64,000 nt of DNA, from the NCBI GenBank assembly GCA_015680685.1, contig MNCI01020717.1, positions 387,625-451,624 on the forward strand. The letters run 5' to 3'. Under the pieces are notes generated by a model, which was given only the letters and a program-made list of their open reading frames with translations, ran no database searches and was not told where the DNA came from. The DNA is from Gnetum montanum (lineage: Eukaryota; Streptophyta; Gnetopsida; Gnetales; Gnetaceae). Each line of letters opens with the position of its first letter. Positions within the stretch are counted from its first letter, which is position 1. Positions 57,590 to 64,000 of this stretch are shown one piece after another. The translations under genes were made by a program, and so were the position numbers.

Positions 57590-59290
57590 CCTAAGATGAG
57601 ATTTGAAATGGCTCATAGAACTATTTTATAGCTTATTCATAAAAGTATTTTCATACTCTATGAACTCACTGTACAAGGAAGATAATGCGATGGAGTGGCT
57701 TTGTAGCTAGCTTGTAAAGCTAATTCATAGAACCACTTTTTGGTTCTAAAAAATTTTCTTCTATATTGAGCTTACATTACTTTTACATTCTTTTAAATAC
57801 TCAAAACATTTTATATGATAAGCTTAGTTGAGCTAGATTAAAATTGTAATTTTCCACGTGAAAAATAATCTATACTACATCTCATGTCTAGGATTTATAC
57901 TTTTGGTACTTACTTGACTTGTAGAGTCATTTCAAAGCTCACTCATATTTTGGTTCTATGAGCCTACATTATAGATAATTCTCATTGGCTCATAGAACCA
58001 TTTTGGAGTTCATTCATAGAACTAATTTTTGGTTCTACGAGCCTACCATACTCAAAGGCTGATGTGGAAGAATAATTCTTGAGCTTATTTCTTTTCACAC
58101 TTTATGACAATGACATAAATTTTAGAACTATTTTTTAACTTCTTTGTAGAATTTATTTTTGGTTCTACGAGTTCATACTGTATAAAAGCTAACAAGGTGA
58201 AGCCACTTTCACATTTTCTTGTAGAGCCAAATTTTGGCTCTACAAGAAATTCTCTCTCTCCAAAGTTGACGTGGTAGATGAAAGAAAATGCATGACATGA
58301 AAATTTTCACCTCATCTAAATGCTAAAGTGGACTTTGATAAGCTTTTAAAAATGGACTCTCATTTTCATATATTTATCATAACCCTTTTTTTAGCAAAGA
58401 TGATGTGATAGGTAAAGTTTTTTATTTCTTGAAAACTTAAGAATCTTAATCTAGATGGTAACATGGCAAAGAACATTGAGCTCTTCTATCATGGTAGATG
58501 AATTTTTTCAACTCTTGTAAACATCAAAAAATATTCATCTAAATGATCACTTGGTGATGCACATTGAGCTCTGTTGCTATGGCAAATATAGTTTGAAGCT
58601 TCTTCGTAGGGCTAAGTTTCAGCTTTATAGATTAATTTCATCAATAAGATAATGTGGTAGAAACATTTTCATGCTCACTTGTAGAACTAAATTTTAGCTT
58701 TAAGAGTGATGCTTTTTTTGTAAAGCTGATGTAGCAAAGCCAATTTTGCACTTATTTGTAGAACCATTTCATAGAGCCATTTTTTGGTTCTATCAGCTAA
58801 TTAGAACCATTTTTGTGCTATCTATAGAATCAAATTTTAACTCTATGAATGATGCTTTTTCTTCAAAGCTTACATGGTCTAACTGTGACATGGCTTGCAG
58901 AACCATTTTTTTCTCTCTATGTAGAATCAAATTTTGGTTGTACAAATTAAGGCTAATAGCTTACCTACATGCCAAAGCAAAACTTTTTTTTTCTTGTAGA
59001 TCCATTTTTCAATACTTTCCCATCTAAATAGAGTTGACTTGGTTGAGTTGTTCTTCTTGATCTTTCATAGAACTCATTATTGGTTCTACTAACCCACATC
59101 ACAAGATAGCTTCTGTGTCAAATGGAATTCACATATACAAAGCTAATTTCAATCTTTCCTTATGCTTTAATCCTACAAAGTCAACTTGAGTAGAATCATT
59201 TTGTAGAGCTAATTTTTAGTTCTATGAGCCAATGTGGCAATCATACTTAATTAATTCCCTCTTTCCACCACAAATCAGGTTTTAGATATT
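57590..59290. repeat. Array of quasi-palindromic tagaacca...tggttcta motifs
   Basis: Across about 1.7 kb the words gtagaacca or catagaacca and their reverse complement tggttctac or tggttctatgag recur every 50-150 bp, often as close inverted pairs. The clearest is cttgtagagccaaa, one t, then tttggctctacaag at 58218-58246, with perfect 14-bp arms. The units are diverged. No coding frame is conserved. Confidence 0.7.
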
Positions 59291-60787
59291 CTTTGAAATC
59301 CTTTGTAAGGCTAATCTTTAGCTCTATTATCCATGTTTGCTTACTTGGAATAATTATGAAGAATTGAGTTGACCTAAGATCAAGTCATTTTTTTGTAATG
59401 ATATCTTTCTACACTCAACTATTTATTCTAATGATAATCTCATATTAGGATGAAACTAATCTTTGATCTCTATGAATTCATTTTCAACGGTCTCAATAAA
59501 AAACCTAAGAAGTATCCCCCTAGGCTAGGTTAAGCTTATACAAGTTCTATATTTATAGCTAATTCAACTATTTCACATGATGTTGAATATAAATCAAAAC
59601 CCTACCTCCTTGAACTAATTGAAACTTCATGAACTTATATAATCAATAGAGCATAATGTCTTGGGGATTATTTACATAACTTTAAAACCTTTTATCCGAA
59701 AAGGAAATTTGATCATAAGAAATTTAATATCCTTAACATCTCCACTAAAATTTCCCCTAAAATTTACCTCTAATTAGGGCTCATTTTTCAGTCACAAATA
59801 GGATGTGACAAATATTAGCACAATCTTAGTGTAAGTATATTGATCTTTGAAAGTCATGGAATATCGTGCAAAGAAGTAAACCCAATAATCTAAGTTTTGT
59901 ATTATTTCATGAGAGCTGCTATTGTTACAACAACAAGATTCAAGAATTTTATTGAACATTTTCTTCTAATAGGTTTGACTAAACTCATAGAGTTGATATT
60001 ACAAAGAGCTCTCTAAAAATTTTGAGTTTTGTTACACCACACAAACTTGAAAATTATTTCTACATAATTACCCATTGAGTATAGATTAAAGGATTAAGCC
60101 TTGCTCCATTAATGTATGAAATGTTACAACAAGAATCATCAATGTAATTTCAAAAATAATTTCACTATTTCATCATAAATTCATTAATCTTTCATCAATT
60201 CATCAAAATTCATTAACATCATTCATCATTATTGACTCTATTTTGGAAGTTGAATAGTCAAAATTAAGAAAATTCACTATTTTGATCATGAATTAGTTAT
60301 TTCATAATATTTCTTAGTGATTTAATATTTATTAAAATGCTAGAGTACTTAGCTACATTTAGGAAAATGTTTAATTCAACATCTATTATGTTTTGGGAGA
60401 GATTAGCTCTATAATTTGGTAGATTTTCTAAATCCCAAATTTTTATTAGAATGAATGATGGTCAAGGATTAGATCATGTCTTCCTCATCACATATTAATT
60501 TATTTGAAACATAATATCTATGTAAAGGTTCAATTAAAATGTTAACATCAAGAACTTAATAACTTTTGAGTTATCATCTCTCAAATTTGCATTGCTAGAA
60601 TTTCCATAATTTTTGATAGATTAGAAAGAACATAATATAATGTTAACTTCTGAATATCTTTCATAACTTACTTTTTCTAAATTTTAGAGAACTTCCTAAG
60701 CTTTCCAAAAATACAAAATTTATTAGTTAATTCTTTGTGAAGTTAAGATAACCAAGTAATTCTTTCATTGCCTAAAATTCCTTTAGT
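59291..60787. other. Unassigned AT-rich DNA, may include a decayed copia LTR
   Basis: No gene was recognised. The sequence directly left of the PBS at 60788 should be a copia 5' LTR, but no second LTR copy exists in the window to define its limits. Confidence 0.4.
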
Positions 60788-60800
60788 TGGTATTAGAGCC
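60788..60800 (+). promoter_or_regulatory. Primer-binding site of a copia fragment
   Basis: tggtattagagcc matches the initiator tRNA-Met type PBS (tggtatcagagcc) with one change. A copia-type gag follows about 100 bp downstream. Confidence 0.75.
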
Positions 60801-60859
60801 AAGTTCACCTACAAATATGTGCACAAAAGACATAGCTAGATGTTCCATCATCTTTTATG

Positions 60860-62240
60860 GCTATTAAGATTTTAGCCTATAGAGAAGGATGATGAAAAGC
60901 CTTCTTGAACATAATGACTATTGGAAGGTAGTTGAAAAAGGTTTCAAATTCATCAAATATTTTAAAGATTTCACTAAATTACAAATCAAAGAATATGAAA
61001 CAACCAAGAAGAATAACAATTTTTCCCTTATGATATTATTGGCTAATGTGGCACAAGTTATTTTCAGCAAATATAGTCTTCATACCATTGCCAAAAAGTG
61101 TGGGATAATCTCTAATTAGAATATAAGTGAAGCTTAGAAAATCAAGAATTGTAGCAACTAATCTACAAACAAAAATTTGATACCTTCTAAACTAGAAGAA
61201 ATGAAAGTCTCAAAGACTATATTAGAATGTATGATAGCTTATGAAAACTAGATGAATATGACTATGGATATACCAACACATAAAAAGTTCAAAAAGTTGT
61301 TCAAGCTCTCTACATAGATCCAAGATTTGAAAACATAATGGAAAAAATTACTCTTTCAAAGGAATTTAACATGCTTAGTATCAATGAATTAGTTTCTCAC
61401 TATAGAACCCTACAAACTATGAAGAATAACAAATAATCTAATAAAGACAATCGGGCCTACATAACTAACCAAAGAGAAAGAGGTAAGAAAGAAAGACATA
61501 GAGGTAGATGAAGATTTAATTATCAAAATAGAGATCAAGAAACAAACTTAAAAGAAAATAATGGTCAAAATACAAGAGAAAGAAAAAGAGGTTCAACTAG
61601 AGAAAGAGGTAGAAGGAATCAATATGGAAGATAAAGATAAGATTAAGACTCAGTACCATATTGCAACTTCTATAAAATCAAAGCTCATACCATCAACTAA
61701 TGCTAGACTAGAATTGATTTTGAAATAATACATGGATAAAATCCATAAATAGAACAGGATACTCTCTCATTATCTTAAAAGGATACTCAAGAAGAATAGT
61801 CAAGAATACTCCCTCATTAGCTCAAAAGGATACTTAAGAAGAATAGCTAAGAAGTTATGTAGTCTTCAATTCACTTAAAGAAATAAAGTAATATTCTTGG
61901 ATTGTAGATAGTAGATGCTCCAATCATATGATACCCTACAAAAATTATCTTCTAAATTACAAAATAAACAATAGTCTTCGCAACATCAAAATTGGATATG
62001 AAAGATACTTAGTCATAGGCGGAGTAGGAGATTATGTAGTCAAATTAAACAATGGACAAAAGGTCATCATTTCCAATGTGTATTATGTTTCTAATCTTTC
62101 CAACCCTCTCATCTCTATTGGATAAGTCTCTAATGAAGGAAATAGTATTAGTTTCAAAAGAAATTTATGCATTATCAAAAAATTCAATTATGAAGAAATC
62201 ATGAAAATCAAAGCCATGAGTACCAAAATATATTTGTAGT
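60860..62240 (+). pseudogene. Second Ty1/copia relic: gag and protease start
   Basis: Plus strand. The gag start reads MKSLLEHNDYWKVVEKGFKF, then LANVAQVIFSKYSLHTIAKK, which is the UBN2 gag pattern (L..hdlW..Ve.G). An Arg/Glu/Gly-rich stretch near 61490-61640 is followed by a damaged CCHC knuckle (CNFYKIKAHTIN-stop-C, second Cys changed to Tyr). The protease start reads WIVDSRCSNHMIPY (catalytic DSG changed to DSR), followed by KLNNGQKVIISNVYYVSNLS. The pre-integrase-like CIIKKFNYEEIMKIKAMS ends the readable part near 62240. Many stops occur. Integrase, RT and a 3' LTR are absent. Confidence 0.82.
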
Positions 62241-64000
62241 GAGAGAAAAATTTTGTGCTAGAAGGATAAAAATTCTTTTATGAAACAGTTTAACCTTGGA
62301 TCCAATAAGGCTTGGGAAAGGATCTAGAGTGTTTCAAATGGTTTTGTTGATTACTTGAGGACTTAACTGAAATAAAAATGGGGATAAAATATATGACAGA
62401 TAGACCCACCACAAAAATGTAGTTGCAGAAAATAAATAAGAAAATGTGTCAAAGAACTACAAAATCTACATTAATTTATGGAAAAAATACAAGTTTAGAG
62501 GGTATAATAATATGGAATTGCAATTATTCCACTATTCTTAGTAAGATGCTAATGAAAGGTTGGCATATGGGTGGGTAGTATGTGTCTTAAAATTATCCCA
62601 AATACCCCTAGTCCACTTGTTTGATTCTACAACTAGTTCTTAATGCCTTGGGTGATTTGCTCTTAAAAGATGGCTCTAGACTCTTAGATTTCTCTATTCT
62701 CGAAAGTCTCAAGTTTGATGAATTGCAAAAAGATCAAAAATTTAAAAGCCCTTAAAATGAAGTAAATTTTGGTTTAAATAGGCTATGGAGGTCCTAGTTT
62801 CATACTGGTTGATTCTACCATTAATGCTACTAAATTTCTAACAAAATTTTCCTCCTTTTGGAAGCCTTTTGTGCACAAAATCTACCATGTATGAGGTACT
62901 AATGTAATTGAAATTTCTTGCTAATTTTGATGGCATATTTGAGCTATTTTCATGGTCCAAATCCCAATGTATATGCCACCAACATAATTGGCCTTTTGTT
63001 GTCAAATTTGCCAATGTGATTGGGCTTTGGCTGCCAATTTTGCAAACTTATTTACATTTTATGCTTTGCAAGTTAGCTTAGATAAAATTCCTAGCATTGT
63101 GGGCTATAAATTTCATCTTACATATTTAAAAATATCCAAAATTTTACAAGAATGAGGCTATGAGGTAGGATTTTTAATGAAAATATAGGCAACAGTATTT
63201 TCCTTTAAATTTTCACTTAATTACAATGTAAATTCTTGACTCCGAGGCTTTTTTATACAAAATGTAAAATTTTCTTTAGGGTGTTTCATTGGCTCCTCTT
63301 TGTTAATGGTTGAAGGATTGACCTAAGAAACATCAACAAAGAATGCAAAACACTATCGCAAGCTTATCACCAACACTTCCTCTCTACACTTGATTTTGTA
63401 GCTATCAAACCATGTCGAGAAGTGCTCACAATGGTGAGATAAGGTCACAATAGAATGGTTTGAGTTTAATATGAGATAAAGGCTATATTGATCATGGCCA
63501 TGGTATGGTGATGACATTCTTGCTGAAAAGATCTTCATGCTTTGCACTTGAATAGCTAATTACTCAATGATATGTTAGAGGAACCAACACTCTATTTTAG
63601 GCTTCTTTGGCCACTAGGCTCTTCCATTTATTTGTTTGCAGCCATTGATTTGACTTTTAGATTTCATTGGCCTTTTGGCATTCTTGGAAATTTACTTCAT
63701 TTTTTTTACAAGGATAAAATCTTTATTAGGTTTCATAGCCAAGGCCAAACTTGATTTTTTTTCTTATTGAATGAGATGTGTTACATCCAAAAAACTTGAT
63801 GTCAAAGTAGATGTCACCTGGCCATGGTACATGAGTGTCAAAGATAGGTCTACATTATCATTAGGGTAAGGAAGGTTGTGGTTTGGTTATAGAGATATGG
63901 CTTAGAAGGGGTAATGAGAGTGATGTGAGGTAAGCAGTTTTGGCAAGGTTGAGTAAGCTAACTAAATCTCTTGCATTGAGATCACTTGATGACTCACTAC
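62241..64000. other. Unassigned DNA at the right edge
   Basis: No integrase or RT continues the copia fragment. Short open frames at 63353-63547 minus and 63572-63754 plus have no recognisable motif. Nothing else was identified. Confidence 0.4.

Overview
The window looks like intergenic DNA from a plant nuclear genome that is large and rich in transposons. The evidence is plant-type LTR retrotransposons (Ty1/copia and Ty3/gypsy of the Athila type, with tRNA-Asp and initiator-Met type primer-binding sites), AT-rich decayed sequence between them, nested insertions and many inactivating mutations. I found no intact host gene, tRNA or rRNA. The species cannot be told from the sequence alone. A run of N bases shows that this is a draft assembly.

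Layout. 1-2711: unassigned DNA with a 51-bp triplicate. 2712-9782: complete minus-strand LTR element 1 (target duplication tatac) with gag and protease remains but no reverse transcriptase or integrase. 9783-17447: unassigned AT-rich DNA with short tandem repeats and a probable LINE fragment. 17448-22524: minus-strand Ty1/copia element with all pol domains, decayed. 22525-27550: unassigned DNA holding an old gypsy LTR with a PBS and a second diverged partial copy. 27550-28183 and 36949-37040: two halves of one decayed gypsy reverse transcriptase, split by complete plus-strand element 2 (28184-36948, target duplication ctcat). Element 2 carries gag plus a second, coiled-coil ORF and no pol. 37041-40336: unassigned. 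40337-41354: solo LTR of a related, older family (target duplication cctct). 41355-44254: unassigned. 44255-48257: minus-strand decayed Athila-type pol (protease, RT, RNase H, integrase). 48258-56306: composite element 3, made of a 5'-truncated minus-strand element like element 2 fused head-to-head to a 5'-truncated plus-strand element like element 1. 56307-60787: unassigned DNA containing an array of quasi-palindromic motifs. 60788-62240: plus-strand copia gag-protease fragment. 62241-64000: nothing recognised.

The most interesting content is the related LTR family represented by elements 1, 2, 3 and the solo LTR. Its members share LTR ends, polypurine tract, PBS type and a U3 built from regularly spaced GATATC palindromes upstream of a TATA box. 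None of the copies here encodes reverse transcriptase or integrase. They therefore probably depended on an autonomous partner. One branch (elements 2 and 3) carries an extra downstream ORF. In element 2 that ORF is preceded by a tandemly duplicated internal copy of the U3/TATA module and by a probable intron, which suggests a second transcription unit inside the element. Many stop codons in these elements are TAG or TAA where a sibling copy keeps CAG or CAA, as expected from deamination of methylated cytosine.
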